Below are positions 1 to 9,500 of a stretch of DNA of 64,000 bases, piece after piece. The DNA comes from Lachnospiraceae bacterium. GTDB lineage: Bacteria; Bacillota; Clostridia; Lachnospirales; Lachnospiraceae. Numbering within the stretch: position 1 is the stretch's first letter; each line of letters opens with the position of its first letter. The translations under genes and the position numbers were made by a program. The notes under the pieces are model-generated. The model saw only the letters and a list, made by a program, of their open reading frames with translations, was not told the DNA's origin and made no database searches. Where the stretch lies: assembly GCA_029067085.1 (NCBI GenBank), contig JAIEFE010000016.1:52864-116863 (forward strand), read 5' to 3'.

Positions 1-168
1 TGAAACATTTAAGAAAGAATTGCAACGCAATTCTTTGGTCGCAGGATGCTGATCCTGCGACGATTGTATCATATCTCAGACGCCGATGTAGTGAAACATT
101 TAAGAAAGAATTGCAACGCAATTCTTTGGTCGCAGGATGCTGATCCTGCGACGATTGTATCATATCTC
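1..168. repeat. Tandem double-hairpin repeat, two copies
   Basis: Positions 1-77 recur exactly at 92-168, a period of 91 bp. Each copy holds two perfect hairpins: arms AAAGAATTGC and GCAATTCTTT around a 3-nt loop (14-36 in copy 1), then arms GTCGCAGGAT and ATCCTGCGAC around a 4-nt loop (38-61). A third copy in the opposite orientation lies at 35732-35779. The repeats lie downstream of the glycosyltransferase gene that ends at 243. Read on the minus strand, each hairpin pair directly follows a -10-like TACAAT. There is no T-run, so they are not simple terminators. No gene was seen in 1-242. Confidence 0.85.
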
Positions 169-242
169 GGATGCCGCAGCAAATGACCTGACAGTAGTCC
201 GGCAGACTTTGCCGACAGCACACCGAAAGACGATTTCCATTT

Positions 243-1382
243 TTATAGAGCGGAGAGCATCTCCCGGACACGATCGCGGTAAGTGTGCGCGGCTGCCACC
301 TTATCATGGCCGCTTTTTGCGATGGCCTGTCTTTCCTCTTCGTGCGCCAGATAATAGTCAATTTTCTGCAGGAGGTCATGCTGGTCCTCGTAGTATTCAA
401 AGTCTACCCCTGGGGTAAAGTTTTCCAAGAAATCCTCCTGATAATTGCTTAATAGAAAACCGCCGCTCCCCATGATGTCGAAGGCGCGAAGCGGGATGCC
501 GCTCTTAATGCTGCGCAGGGAAATGTTTAGGTTGATGCGGCTCTTTTGGAAGACTAGCGGCATTTCAGAGTAATAGTCCACAGTGCCGTGGTTTCGCAGA
601 TTCGGCAGGGTAAAAGCCGGATCTAAGGTAAAGAGATCCAGAGGATGCTTTTTCGTGATGGCAGTGAGCAGACGGAGCCGCTCCAATCCCGTGAGTTTGC
701 GGTTGATCACATACTGGGCATAGAGATACTCTCTGGTTTCAACGCCGTCCGGATTGGGGTCCATGGGAAGTGCCTGATATAACTCTTCCATAATAGGAGA
801 CAATGACTCCTGAATAAAGTTATATCCCTGTATGCACATCTGGGCATTCATCAGTCCTTCCAGATAGCCTTTTGCATAGTCGGAAAGGGTTTCCATACGG
901 TCAAAGAAATTGTGGGACTCGGTGTAGAGGGAGCCCACAAAAGAGATGTCGTAGTCGAGGGCGCCTGCATCGAGAGCATCCAATCTTTCCGTGTTTGCTG
1001 CCATAGGCAGATAATGCACCGTTTTTATGCCCGCCGCTTGAAATTCATGGCACAGCGCCCGGTCAAAGACATGGATGTGATTGCAGGGGTTGACGGCCGT
1101 GTAGGAGTAGAGCATTACATAAGGGCTGTCGTAGATCCAGGAGAGGTAGGGAAGACCTTCCCTCTTACAGACATTTGACACAAGCGGGAAATAATTAAAG
1201 GAAAAGACGGCGTCAGGGACAGTCTCGCGGAGTCTGGCCGTGAGAGCGGCCTCTATTTCCGCGTCCCGTCGCGCGTCCTTGTTGGAAAAAGGAAAACAGA
1301 CGATGCTGTGCCCTTCCTTATTAAATGCGTCTTTGATGTCGGCGTTGCCGAAGCTTGCCCATTCGATAAACAGGATTTTCAT
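243..1382 (-). CDS. CgeB-like glycosyltransferase (DUF3880 type)
   Basis: This 379-residue soluble protein resembles the CgeB/DUF3880 glycosyltransferases, GT-B enzymes that decorate surface or spore-coat glycans. The start MKILFIEW is the expected first strand of the N-terminal Rossmann fold, and WIYDSPYV near residue 82 is a typical DUF3880 stretch. A C-terminal glycosyl-transfer domain carries RAFDIMGSGGF at 299-309, the nucleotide-sugar binding loop of this group. The donor and acceptor cannot be told. The divergent neighbour is a methyltransferase, which suggests shared work on a surface glycan. There is no clear Shine-Dalgarno before the ATG, and the only good promoter (1390-1419) would start the RNA almost at the start codon. 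The fold call is fairly firm; the biological role is inference. Confidence 0.75.
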   Translation of the reverse strand: MKILFIEWASFGNADIKDAFNKEGHSIVCFPFSNKDARRDAEIEAALTARLRETVPDAVFSFNYFPLVSNVCKREGLPYLSWIYDSPYVMLYSYTAVNPCNHIHVFDRALCHEFQAAGIKTVHYLPMAANTERLDALDAGALDYDISFVGSLYTESHNFFDRMETLSDYAKGYLEGLMNAQMCIQGYNFIQESLSPIMEELYQALPMDPNPDGVETREYLYAQYVINRKLTGLERLRLLTAITKKHPLDLFTLDPAFTLPNLRNHGTVDYYSEMPLVFQKSRINLNISLRSIKSGIPLRAFDIMGSGGFLLSNYQEDFLENFTPGVDFEYYEDQHDLLQKIDYYLAHEEERQAIAKSGHDKVAAAHTYRDRVREMLSAL

Positions 1383-1389
1383 GGAAGTA

Positions 1390-1419
1390 ATTGTATCATA
1401 AAATTGTCTGCCTTTTCAA
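1390..1419 (-). promoter_or_regulatory. Promoter of the CgeB-like gene, possibly leaderless
   Basis: On the minus strand, -35 TTGAAA (1414-1419) is followed after 18 nt by -10 TACAAT (1390-1395). The expected start of transcription, about 7 nt further on, falls within a few bases of the ATG at 1380-1382. This would leave no room for a ribosome-binding site. Confidence 0.5.
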
Positions 1420-1461
1420 TCAAAGCTGTGTTATAATAGTAAAAACTTTTTGTTGTTATAC

Positions 1462-1480
1462 TACAATATGCTATATTGTA
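1462..1480. promoter_or_regulatory. Perfect inverted repeat in divergent intergenic region
   Basis: TACAATAT and ATATTGTA form an 8-bp perfect inverted repeat with a 3-nt spacer, between the divergent glycosyltransferase and methyltransferase genes. It looks like a regulator binding site; the regulator is unknown. Confidence 0.4.
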
Positions 1481-1522
1481 AAGCTGGAAGAATATGAGGT
1501 CGGATGAAAGGAGTACTGTTTT

Positions 1523-2818
1523 ATGGGATTGTCAGAGGAAGTGGGTGTGTATTTAGAAGCATTAGATGCCGGTGATATGGTTTTAAATGCAGCTCAGGTT
1601 GCGGAAACAGACCCGGAGAATCATCAGTTAAAGGACCAGATCATTGCTGCGGCTTTCGAAGTGATACAAATGTTTCCTGAAAAGAAAATACAGTGGAATA
1701 CAATATTAGAAATGTTTCTGGCAAAAGAGAATGATTTTCTGTCCACAATAATCGAATGGTTCAGTCAGATACATAAGGAGGGAACGGACAGAATTTTATC
1801 TTTATTAGAAAAAAATGAGGAATTGCCTGGGGAAATGGCGCTGCGTATTGATGGACACATCAGCAGGCATCCTATGGACAATGATAGTAAAGCTTCTTAT
1901 TTATTACAGCTTTCCCAGCGTTGTGCGGCAACTTTGCCGGAGCAGTCATATTATTGGACATTGGAAGCATTTCGTCTTCAGCCACCGGACGCACCCGGAC
2001 CCAACGGGCCTTATACTTTGCAACTGCGAAATGTTTCAGAACAACATGTATTTGATCATTGTCCGATCTGCGATGGTGTGGGAAAACCGCATTTCAGGGC
2101 GCTTACATATAGGTATATCAGTTATGAGCAAATTTGCGAACCGGTGAAACTTTGGATGAAATGTGAATCTTGCGGTAATTTATACACTTATCATTTTCCG
2201 AAACCATTTTTGGAGAGTGGAAAATCGGTACGTAAGATTATTCCACAGGCCAACAGTAATAATACAAGAATTGTTGATTTAACTAATTTGCATATTTGGG
2301 GAGAGATTTTATCTTCCTTAAGCAGTATGACTTCCGGGAAATCTGTTTTAGAGATAGGAATTGGAAATGGGGAATGCAGTGCAGCCGCCTTAGAGCTTGG
2401 ATACCAAATTGAGAGTGTTGAAATTGTAGAAGAAAAAGCGCAAACAATTGCAAATCTGTTGGAAATGGATATATGGTGTTGTGATTTCCTTTGCTTTGAT
2501 ACGGAGCGGCGATATTCCATGATTATTATGGGGGATGTGATAGAGCATGTTTTTAGTCCGGAAGCGGCGCTGCGGAAGGTATATGAATTACTTGAGGAGG
2601 ATGGCGTGCTGTGGCTTTCGACTCCTAATTATGAAAGTGCTTTTTCGCGATTTGCAAAGTTTACAGACACTATGTGGAGCGTTCCATGGCACATTACCTA
2701 TTTCAGTTATAATGGAATGAAGACACTTGCGGAAAAATGTGGTTTCGAAATAAAAAAATATACGATAAGCTGCCGTTATAAAGGGTCGATGGAACTGATC
2801 CTGAAAAAAAGGAGTTGA
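1523..2818 (+). CDS. SAM-dependent methyltransferase with zinc-ribbon and helical N-terminus
   Basis: This 431-residue cytosolic protein is a class I methyltransferase. SAM-binding motif I is VLEIGIGNGE at 275-284, the acidic end of motif II falls in VEIVEEK near 299, and GDVIEHV at 337-343 is the usual motif IV. Before it lie about 170 helical residues I do not recognise, then a four-cysteine zinc-ribbon-like pair (C180, C183, C214, C217). This build (unknown helical part, Cys pairs, Methyltransf_23-like domain) is common beside glycosyltransferases of surface polysaccharide loci, and the divergent neighbour fits that. The substrate is unknown. The ATG at 1523 follows GAAAGGAG. The stop codon overlaps the -35 box of the cysK promoter. 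Confidence 0.75.
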   Translation: MGLSEEVGVYLEALDAGDMVLNAAQVAETDPENHQLKDQIIAAAFEVIQMFPEKKIQWNTILEMFLAKENDFLSTIIEWFSQIHKEGTDRILSLLEKNEELPGEMALRIDGHISRHPMDNDSKASYLLQLSQRCAATLPEQSYYWTLEAFRLQPPDAPGPNGPYTLQLRNVSEQHVFDHCPICDGVGKPHFRALTYRYISYEQICEPVKLWMKCESCGNLYTYHFPKPFLESGKSVRKIIPQANSNNTRIVDLTNLHIWGEILSSLSSMTSGKSVLEIGIGNGECSAAALELGYQIESVEIVEEKAQTIANLLEMDIWCCDFLCFDTERRYSMIIMGDVIEHVFSPEAALRKVYELLEEDGVLWLSTPNYESAFSRFAKFTDTMWSVPWHITYFSYNGMKTLAEKCGFEIKKYTISCRYKGSMELILKKRS

Positions 2819-2843
2819 CAGCTACCAAAATAAGGTGTATTAT
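2815..2843 (+). promoter_or_regulatory. cysK promoter
   Basis: A consensus -35 TTGACA (2815-2820) is spaced 17 nt from -10 TATTAT (2838-2843). The -35 overlaps the stop codon of the preceding methyltransferase gene, so cysK has its own promoter despite close packing. Confidence 0.75.
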
Positions 2844-2857
2844 CAATTCATATTAAA

Positions 2858-2874
2858 CCTACTAGATAAGTAGG
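2858..2874 (+). promoter_or_regulatory. Probable Rrf2-type (CymR-like) operator of cysK
   Basis: CCTACT and AGTAGG form a 6-bp inverted repeat with a 5-nt centre, starting about 15 nt after the -10 box, over the start of the transcript. A CCTACT-like palindrome ahead of cysK fits the Rrf2-family cysteine regulators (CymR/IscR) of Firmicutes. The regulator itself is not in the window, so the assignment is inference. Confidence 0.5.
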
Positions 2875-2931
2875 AAATAAAAACCGGTTCAGAGAATAAA
2901 ACGAATCAGGACAAAAAGGGAGGAATCTATC

Positions 2932-3870
2932 ATGGCAAATATCAAAAAGAGTGCAACGGAGCTGATCGGGCATACACCCCTTCTGGAGGTAGTTAACTAC
3001 GAGAACAACAACGGCATCACGGACGCAACGATTCTGGTGAAGCTGGAATACCTGAATCCGGCGGGTTCGGTGAAGGACCGTATCGCTTTGAACATGATCG
3101 AAGTGGCGGAGCGGGAAGGAAAGCTGAAACCCGGCGGCACGATTATTGAGCCGACCAGCGGCAATACGGGAATCGGCCTGGCGGCAGTGGCGGCAGCCAA
3201 GGGTTATCAGGCGATACTGACACTGCCTGAGACCATGAGTGTGGAGCGTCGCAAGCTCTTACAGGCTTATGGTGCGAAACTTGTGCTGACGGAGGGCGCG
3301 AAAGGTATGAAAGGCGCGATCGCCAAGGCTGAGGAGCTGCAGGCGGAGACTCCCGGTTCCATCATTCTGGGGCAGTTTGAAAATCCGGCAAACCCTGCGA
3401 TCCACAGGGCGACTACCGGCCCGGAGATCTGGGAGGACACGGACGGTAAAGTGGACATTTTCGTGGCAGGCGTGGGCACCGGCGGCACCGTGACGGGCGT
3501 CGGATCCTACTTAAAAGAGAAGAATCCTGCCGTGAAGGTAGTAGCGGTGGAGCCCGAGAGCAGTCCGGTATTGTCTGGCGGTCAGCCCGGTGCGCACAAG
3601 ATTCAGGGAATCGGCGCCGGTTTTGTACCGGAAGTCTTGGATACTGGCGTTTACGACGAGATCATAAAGGTGACGAATGAGGATGCTTTCACGGCAGGCA
3701 GAGCGATCGCCGTGCAGGAGGGCGTGCTGGTGGGCATCTCCTCGGGAGCGGCGCTCCATGCGGCGGCAGAACTTGCAAAGCGGCCTGAGAATAAAGGAAA
3801 GGTCATTGTGGCGCTGCTGCCTGACTCCGGTGACAGATATCTGTCTACACCGCTGTTCTCCGCAGAATAG
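2932..3870 (+). CDS. cysK: Cysteine synthase A (O-acetylserine sulfhydrylase)
   Basis: This 312-residue PLP enzyme of fold type II makes L-cysteine from O-acetylserine and sulfide in the cytosol. The PLP lysine is K48 in NPAGSVKDR, the substrate loop TSGNTG follows at 75-80, and the phosphate-binding GTGGT lies in [11 protein letters not shown]. The length is normal for CysK and there is no CBS extension, so it is not cystathionine beta-synthase. The ATG follows GGGAGG. It has its own promoter at 2815 and an operator-like palindrome at 2858. The methionine importer metNIQ follows under a separate promoter, so the two form a sulfur amino acid supply block. Confidence 0.93.
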   Translation: MANIKKSATELIGHTPLLEVVNYENNNGITDATILVKLEYLNPAGSVKDRIALNMIEVAEREGKLKPGGTIIEPTSGNTGIGLAAVAAAKGYQAILTLPETMSVERRKLLQAYGAKLVLTEGAKGMKGAIAKAEELQAETPGSIILGQFENPANPAIHRATTGPEIWEDTDGKVDIFVAGVGTGGTVTGVGSYLKEKNPAVKVVAVEPESSPVLSGGQPGAHKIQGIGAGFVPEVLDTGVYDEIIKVTNEDAFTAGRAIAVQEGVLVGISSGAALHAAAELAKRPENKGKVIVALLPDSGDRYLSTPLFSAE

Positions 3871-3876
3871 CAAACC

Positions 3877-3905
3877 TTGACAATTCGCGGGATTCATACT
3901 ATAGT
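3877..3905 (+). promoter_or_regulatory. metNIQ promoter
   Basis: -35 TTGACA (3877-3882), 17-nt spacer, -10 TATAGT (3900-3905). The distance from the predicted RNA start to the metN ATG at 3935 is only about 23 nt, too short for a SAM riboswitch. If the operon responds to methionine, control must be at the DNA level or elsewhere. Confidence 0.75.
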
Positions 3906-3934
3906 GAGCAGGGATGAAAACCGGGAGGAACGAG

Positions 3935-4972
3935 ATGGCGGAGATAATAGAAGTACAGGGCTTGGGCAAAACCTTTGAGACCGATGAGGGCAGGGTGGAA
4001 GCGCTGCAGGATATCAACCTCTCTATTGAGGCGGGTGATATCTACGGAATCATCGGAATGTCCGGAGCCGGAAAGAGCACGCTGGTGCGCTGCCTGAACT
4101 TTCTGGAGCGGCCGACAGCCGGCACAGTGCGCATTGAGGGAAAAGATCTGGGCTCACTGTCCGAGGCGGAGCTTCGGAAGATGCGCAGGGAGATTTCCAT
4201 GATCTTCCAGCACTTCAATCTGCTGATGCAGAAGAATGTGATCGATAATATCTGCTTCCCTCTGGTAATCGGGGGCATGAAGAAAAAGGATGCAAGAAAG
4301 AGGGCAAAGGAGCTTTTGGAGATCGTTGAGCTGTCGGAGAAGGCTTCGGCCTATCCGTCACAGCTCTCCGGCGGACAGAAGCAGCGGGTGGCAATCGCGA
4401 GAGCGCTGGCTGCCAACCCGAAGATCCTGTTGTGCGATGAAGCGACGAGCGCACTGGATCCCAGAACCACGCAGTCCATTTTACAGCTCTTAAAGGAGAT
4501 CAATAAACAATACGGCATCACCATTGTGATCATCACGCATGAGATGTCTGTGGTCAGGGAGATCTGTTCCCACGTAGCCATTATCGGCGAGGGTCATCTG
4601 GTCGAGCAGGGGCGCGTTTCCGATATCTTTGCCCACCCGAAAACACCGGAGGCGAAAGAGCTGATCTTAAAGGGCGGCGGCACGGAACGCCGCACGCTGG
4701 AAGACCGTCAGAGAGAAATGATGAAGGGAAAGAGCTGTATCCGCATCGTTTTCTCCGTAAACTCTTCCTTTGAGCCGGTCATAGCGAACATGATATTAAG
4801 GTTCGGACAGCCCATCAACATTCTGCGGGCAGACACCAGAAATGTGGAGGGCATCGCCAGAGGCGAGATGATCTTGAGCCTTCCCGACGACTCCGGCATA
4901 CAGGAAGAGATGAAGGCCTATCTGACAGAGAGAGGTCTGGCAGTGGAGGAGGTGAACGGCTATGTGGACTAG
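3935..4972 (+). CDS. metN: Methionine ABC importer ATP-binding subunit
   Basis: This 345-residue ATPase powers the D/L-methionine importer MetNIQ at the inner face of the membrane. Walker A is GMSGAGKS at 41-48, the signature LSGGQ at 144-148 and Walker B ILLCDE at 164-169. After the ATPase, residues about 265-345 form the NIL domain, which in MetN binds methionine and allows transinhibition. The start at 3935 is chosen because GGGAGG at 3923-3928 precedes it at good spacing; an in-frame ATG at 3914 has no such site. The end overlaps metI by 11 nt. Confidence 0.93.
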   Translation: MAEIIEVQGLGKTFETDEGRVEALQDINLSIEAGDIYGIIGMSGAGKSTLVRCLNFLERPTAGTVRIEGKDLGSLSEAELRKMRREISMIFQHFNLLMQKNVIDNICFPLVIGGMKKKDARKRAKELLEIVELSEKASAYPSQLSGGQKQRVAIARALAANPKILLCDEATSALDPRTTQSILQLLKEINKQYGITIVIITHEMSVVREICSHVAIIGEGHLVEQGRVSDIFAHPKTPEAKELILKGGGTERRTLEDRQREMMKGKSCIRIVFSVNSSFEPVIANMILRFGQPINILRADTRNVEGIARGEMILSLPDDSGIQEEMKAYLTERGLAVEEVNGYVD

Positions 4973-5621
4973 CGATCTGACATGGATGATGGCGGAGGGC
5001 GTGCGGGACACCTTGCTTATGACACTGCTGTCAACATTTTTCGGTTACCTGATCGGTCTGCCGCTGGGCATTGTTCTCGCGGTGACGGACAGGACGGGAA
5101 TCAGGCCGAATGCGGCCGTCTACAAAGCGCTTGATGTGACTGCAAACATCCTCAGAAGCATCCCTTTCCTGATCTTACTGATTCTGGTCATGCCTCTCAC
5201 GAGGCTGATCGTGGGAAAGACGACGGGTTCGATCGCGACGATCGTTCCCCTGACCATCGCGGCGGCGCCTTTTATCGGGCGAATGATCGAATCCTCCTTG
5301 AAGGAGGTGGATCAGGGCGTGGTGGAGGCGGCGCAGAGTATGGGCGCGGGCACTTTTACAATTATATGGAAGGTTCTTCTGGTGGAGGCGAGGACGTCCA
5401 TTCTGGTGGGCGTGACCATCGCCATCGGCACCATCCTCGGCTACTCTGCGATGGCGGGTGTAGTGGGCGGCGGCGGCCTGGGCGACATCGCCATGCGCTA
5501 CGGCTATTACCGCTATGAGACGCTTATCATGATCGTCTCGGTGGTGCTTTTAGTGATCTTGGTACAGATTTTCCAGACGCTGGGAATGCGGCTGTCTGCG
5601 AAGCTGGATAAAAGAAAATAA
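4962..5621 (+). CDS. metI: Methionine ABC importer permease
   Basis: This 219-residue integral membrane protein has about five hydrophobic helices and the cytoplasmic coupling (EAA) loop, seen as EAAQSMGAGTF, that docks on MetN. The size and sequence are typical for MetI. Its ATG lies inside the end of metN (11-nt overlap), indicating translational coupling. It is followed by the binding protein metQ. Confidence 0.93.
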   Translation: MWTSDLTWMMAEGVRDTLLMTLLSTFFGYLIGLPLGIVLAVTDRTGIRPNAAVYKALDVTANILRSIPFLILLILVMPLTRLIVGKTTGSIATIVPLTIAAAPFIGRMIESSLKEVDQGVVEAAQSMGAGTFTIIWKVLLVEARTSILVGVTIAIGTILGYSAMAGVVGGGGLGDIAMRYGYYRYETLIMIVSVVLLVILVQIFQTLGMRLSAKLDKRK

Positions 5622-5689
5622 ACAAAAAGGATGAGCGATTAAAAGATCACGCTGATGCGATGATTTTTAATAATGAGGAGGATAAGATT

Positions 5690-6502
5690 ATGAAAAAGAA
5701 AGTAGTAGTAACGATTGTAACAGCGGCTCTGGCGCTTGCAGCGCTCACAGGCTGCGGTGACAAAAAAGACGACAAAACGATTAAGATCGCAGCTTCCGCA
5801 ACACCCCACGCGGAGATTCTGGAACAGGTAAAGCCCATCCTTGAGGAGCAGGGCTACACTTTGGACATTACGGTCTTTAACGACTATGTACAGCCCAATC
5901 AGGTGGTGGAGAGCGGCGAGTACGACGCAAACTATTTCCAGCACATCCCCTATCTGGATTCCTTCAATGACGAGCAGGGAACACATCTTGTCAATGCGGG
6001 AGGCATCCACTATGAGCCTTTCGGCATCTATCCCGGCACGAAGGCGAGCCTTGGCGATATCGCCGAGGGAGACACCATTGCGGTCCCCAACGATACCACC
6101 AACGAGGCGAGAGCGCTCTTGCTTTTACAGGACAACGGTATTCTGACCCTGAAGGATGGTGTAGGTTTGACGGCGACAGTGCGCGATATTGTGGATAACC
6201 CTTACAACGTAGACATTCAGGAGCTGGAGGCGGCGCAGGTACCCCGCGTGAAGGACGAGGTGGCCTTTATGGTCTTAAACGGCAACTACGCGATGGAAGC
6301 AGGCTTCTCCGTGGCGAAAGATGCGGTGGCCTTTGAGCAGTCCGATTCCGAAGCGGCAAAGACATACGTGAACGTAATTGCCGTGAAGGAGGGTAATGAG
6401 AACAAAGCGGCCATCAAAGCACTGGTGGACGCACTCAAATCCGACGCCATTAAAGAGTATATCAATAATACCTACGACGGCGGCGTGATTCCGTTTGAAT
6501 AG
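5690..6502 (+). CDS. metQ: Methionine-binding lipoprotein (NlpA family)
   Basis: This 270-residue extracytoplasmic binding protein of the NlpA/MetQ family delivers methionine to MetNI. A lipoprotein signal with lipobox LTGC places the lipid-carrying cysteine at residue 22. The stretch IKIAASATPHAEILEQ after the lipobox is the usual first strand of the family. The start at 5690 follows GAGGAGG; an upstream in-frame ATG at 5660 would add residues before the charged n-region. The gene ends 3 nt before addB. Confidence 0.92.
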   Translation: MKKKVVVTIVTAALALAALTGCGDKKDDKTIKIAASATPHAEILEQVKPILEEQGYTLDITVFNDYVQPNQVVESGEYDANYFQHIPYLDSFNDEQGTHLVNAGGIHYEPFGIYPGTKASLGDIAEGDTIAVPNDTTNEARALLLLQDNGILTLKDGVGLTATVRDIVDNPYNVDIQELEAAQVPRVKDEVAFMVLNGNYAMEAGFSVAKDAVAFEQSDSEAAKTYVNVIAVKEGNENKAAIKALVDALKSDAIKEYINNTYDGGVIPFE

Positions 6503-6505
6503 AGT

Positions 6506-9500
6506 ATGTCCCTACAATTTTACTTCGGCGCCTCGGGCGCGGGAAAAAGCAAAAAACTGCACGACTACATCATAGAAGAGTCTTTAAAGCATCCGCAGAA
6601 AAATTATCTGCTGATCGTACCGGACCAGTTCACCATGCAGACCCAGATGGATCTGGTGGTGGAGCATCCGAGACATGCGATCATGAATGTGGATGTGCTG
6701 AGCTTCGGAAGATTGACCCATCGAGTCATTGAAGAAGTGGGCGGAGAGGAGCTTCCTGTTTTAGACGACACGGGAAAGAGTCTGGTGCTTCGCAAGGTAG
6801 CGCAGGAGAAACGGGAAGAACTTTCGCTGATCGGCAGTCATTTACACAAGATCGGCTATATCCATGAGGTGAAGTCCGCCCTTTCCGAATTTATGCAGTA
6901 CGGCGTGGGGGAGAAGGAGCTGGATATTCTGCTCTCCTACGCGAAAGGACGAGGGGCGCTCTATCATAAGCTGAAGGACTTAAAGCTTCTATATCAGGCT
7001 TTTTCGGACTATAAGAGGGGAAAGTTTATCACCACGGAGGAGACCCTCGACAGACTGCGGACCGCTCTGCCTAAGTCTCAGATCGTGAGAAATTCTGTGA
7101 TTGCTTTCGATGGTTTTACGGGCTTTACGCCGATTCAAAACCGTGTTATTCAGGACCTGCTCGGATTAACCGAGCGGGTCATTGTCACGCTTACGATTGA
7201 TGAGAGAGAAGATCCCTATCGCATGGAGGGGGAGCAGAAGCTTTTTTATCTGACGCAGAAGACGGTGGCGGTCCTGCGGAAACTGGCGCAGGAGATTGAC
7301 GTTTCAGAGGAGCAGGCCGTCTGGTGCAGAGAGAAAAAGGAAGGACGGCTTGCACGGTTTGCCATGAACCCGGAGCTTGCGCATCTGGAGAGAAATCTCT
7401 TCCGCTACCCTGCGCAGGTCTACGAGGGGGCAGTGGAGAGAATCCACCTTTTCGAGGCCTCCTCCCCCGCGGAGGAACTCAGGCAGACCTGTATCGCGAT
7501 CAGAAAACTGCTCTTTTCGTCGGATACCCTGTGTTATCGTGATATTGCCGTGGTCACGGGCAATATGGAGGTGTACGGCAAGGAGGCGAAGGAGGTATTT
7601 GCCCGTTTCGACATGCCGATCTATCTGGATCGGACGACGGGAATTTTGGGAAACCCCTTTGCATCCTATCTGCGGAGCGCCCTGCAGATCATCCTGCAGG
7701 ATTTCAGTTTCGAGGCGGTGTTTCATTATCTGCGCACGGGACTTGCGGGATTTGAGAAAGAGGAGACAGACCGGCTGGAAAACTATGTCCGCCGTTTTGG
7801 GATCAGAGGAAAAAAGAAGTGGAGCGAGGCCTTTGTCTACAGGGAAGAGAATCCTGAGGGCGAGGAGGCTTCGCTTTTTGCGCTCGCAGAGTACAATGTC
7901 CTGCGGGAGCGTCTCATGGAACAGATGGCGCCTTTCCTTGTGCCGATGAGGACGGCCGGGGAGATGGTGCGGGCCCTCTATCAGTTTATGACGGCGGCGC
8001 AGGTGCAGCAAAAGCTTGCGGATTATGAGGCTATGTTCAAACGGCAGGGCGATGCGGCGCGCGCGAAGGAGTATGGCCAGATCTATCCGCGGGTGATCGA
8101 CCTTTTAGACCAGATAGACGGGCTCCTCGCGGGGGAGGAGATGACCTTTCAGGAGTTCGCGGATATTTTGGATTCCGGCCTTGCGGAGATCACGGTGGGT
8201 ACGATTCCCCAGAATGTGGACCGCATTCTGGTGGGAGATATCGAGAGAACAAGATTAAAACAGGTGAAGGTTCTCTTTTTTCTGGGAGTTAACGACGGCA
8301 ATATCCCCAAGGGAAGCGGCGGCGGGATCATCTCGGATCTCGACAGGGAGTTTCTGCGGGAGGCGCAGATAGAGCTGGCTCCTACACCCAGACAGCAGAT
8401 GTACATTCAACGGCTCTATCTCTACCTGAATATGACGAAGCCTTCGCAGGATCTCTATCTCTCCTACGCCAGAGTGGGGGAGGACGGAAGAACACTGCGC
8501 CCGGCCTATCTGGTGGAACTGTTGCGCGGTCTGTTTCCGGCGCTTTCGACCGAAAGGCCGGAGAGCGGAGGGACGGCGGAGCAGCTTGTGAGCGGTGCGG
8601 ACGGCGTGGGCTTTTTGGCGGACGGACTGCGGGAGTATGCGGCCGGGCGGCTTCCGGAGACGGAACAGGAGATGTTTTATACTTTCTATCGCTGCTACCT
8701 GCAGGATGGTGCGTACAGAGAAGAGATAGAGAGGCTGACGGAAGCAGCCTTTGCGCGTTATGAGGATACGCCGCTTACCCGATCGGTCAGTGCGGCGCTC
8801 TACGGGGCGTCTCTTCTGGGAAGCGTGAGCCGTCTGGAAAAGTATGCTGCCTGCGCCTACGCCCATTTTCTACAGTATGGGCTGAGACTGCGGGAACGGG
8901 GAGAGTACGGCTTTGAGGCGGTTGACATGGGAAATCTCTTTCATCAGGCACTCGAGGTGTTTGGGGAGAGACTGGCGGCGCACGGTTATACCTGGCTTGA
9001 CTTTCCGCAGGAGGAGAGCGGGGTGCTGGTGGCCGAGGCGCTTGCCGCCTGCGCGGCTGTCTACGGGGATACCGTTCTCTACAGCAGCGAGCGGAATAAG
9101 CGGCTTCTTGACAGGATGGAACGGATCTTAAAACGTACCGTGCGCACGCTCCGGACACAACTTATGAGAGGGAGCTTTCTGCCGGAGGCCTTTGAGGTGT
9201 CCTTTGATTCGCTGGAGGAGCTGGATGCCTTAAACATAGCGCTGACGGAGAAGGAGAAGCTTCGTCTGCGGGGCAGGATCGACCGGGTGGATCTGTGCGA
9301 GAAGGACGACAAGGTTTACGTGAAGGTCATTGATTACAAATCCGGCGAGCGGCGCTTTGATCTGGCGGCTCTCTACCATGGCTTGCAGCTGCAGCTTGTG
9401 GTCTACATGAATGCGGCGGTGGAGCTCGCGGAGAAGAAGTATCCGGGTAGGGAGGTACACCCCGCGGCTATGCTCTACTATCATGTGGCGGACCCAATAG

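Noticed and set aside
1..168. CRISPR array from the repeats at the window start
   Set aside because: There are only two units in direct tandem, with no spacer sequence, and the repeats are hairpin pairs. No cas genes are present.
2844..2931. T-box leader before cysK
   Set aside because: The leader is about 80 nt with no T-box core or terminator; a palindromic operator explains the site better.
3883..3934. SAM or other methionine riboswitch before metN
   Set aside because: The promoter lies only about 30 nt before the start codon, leaving no room.
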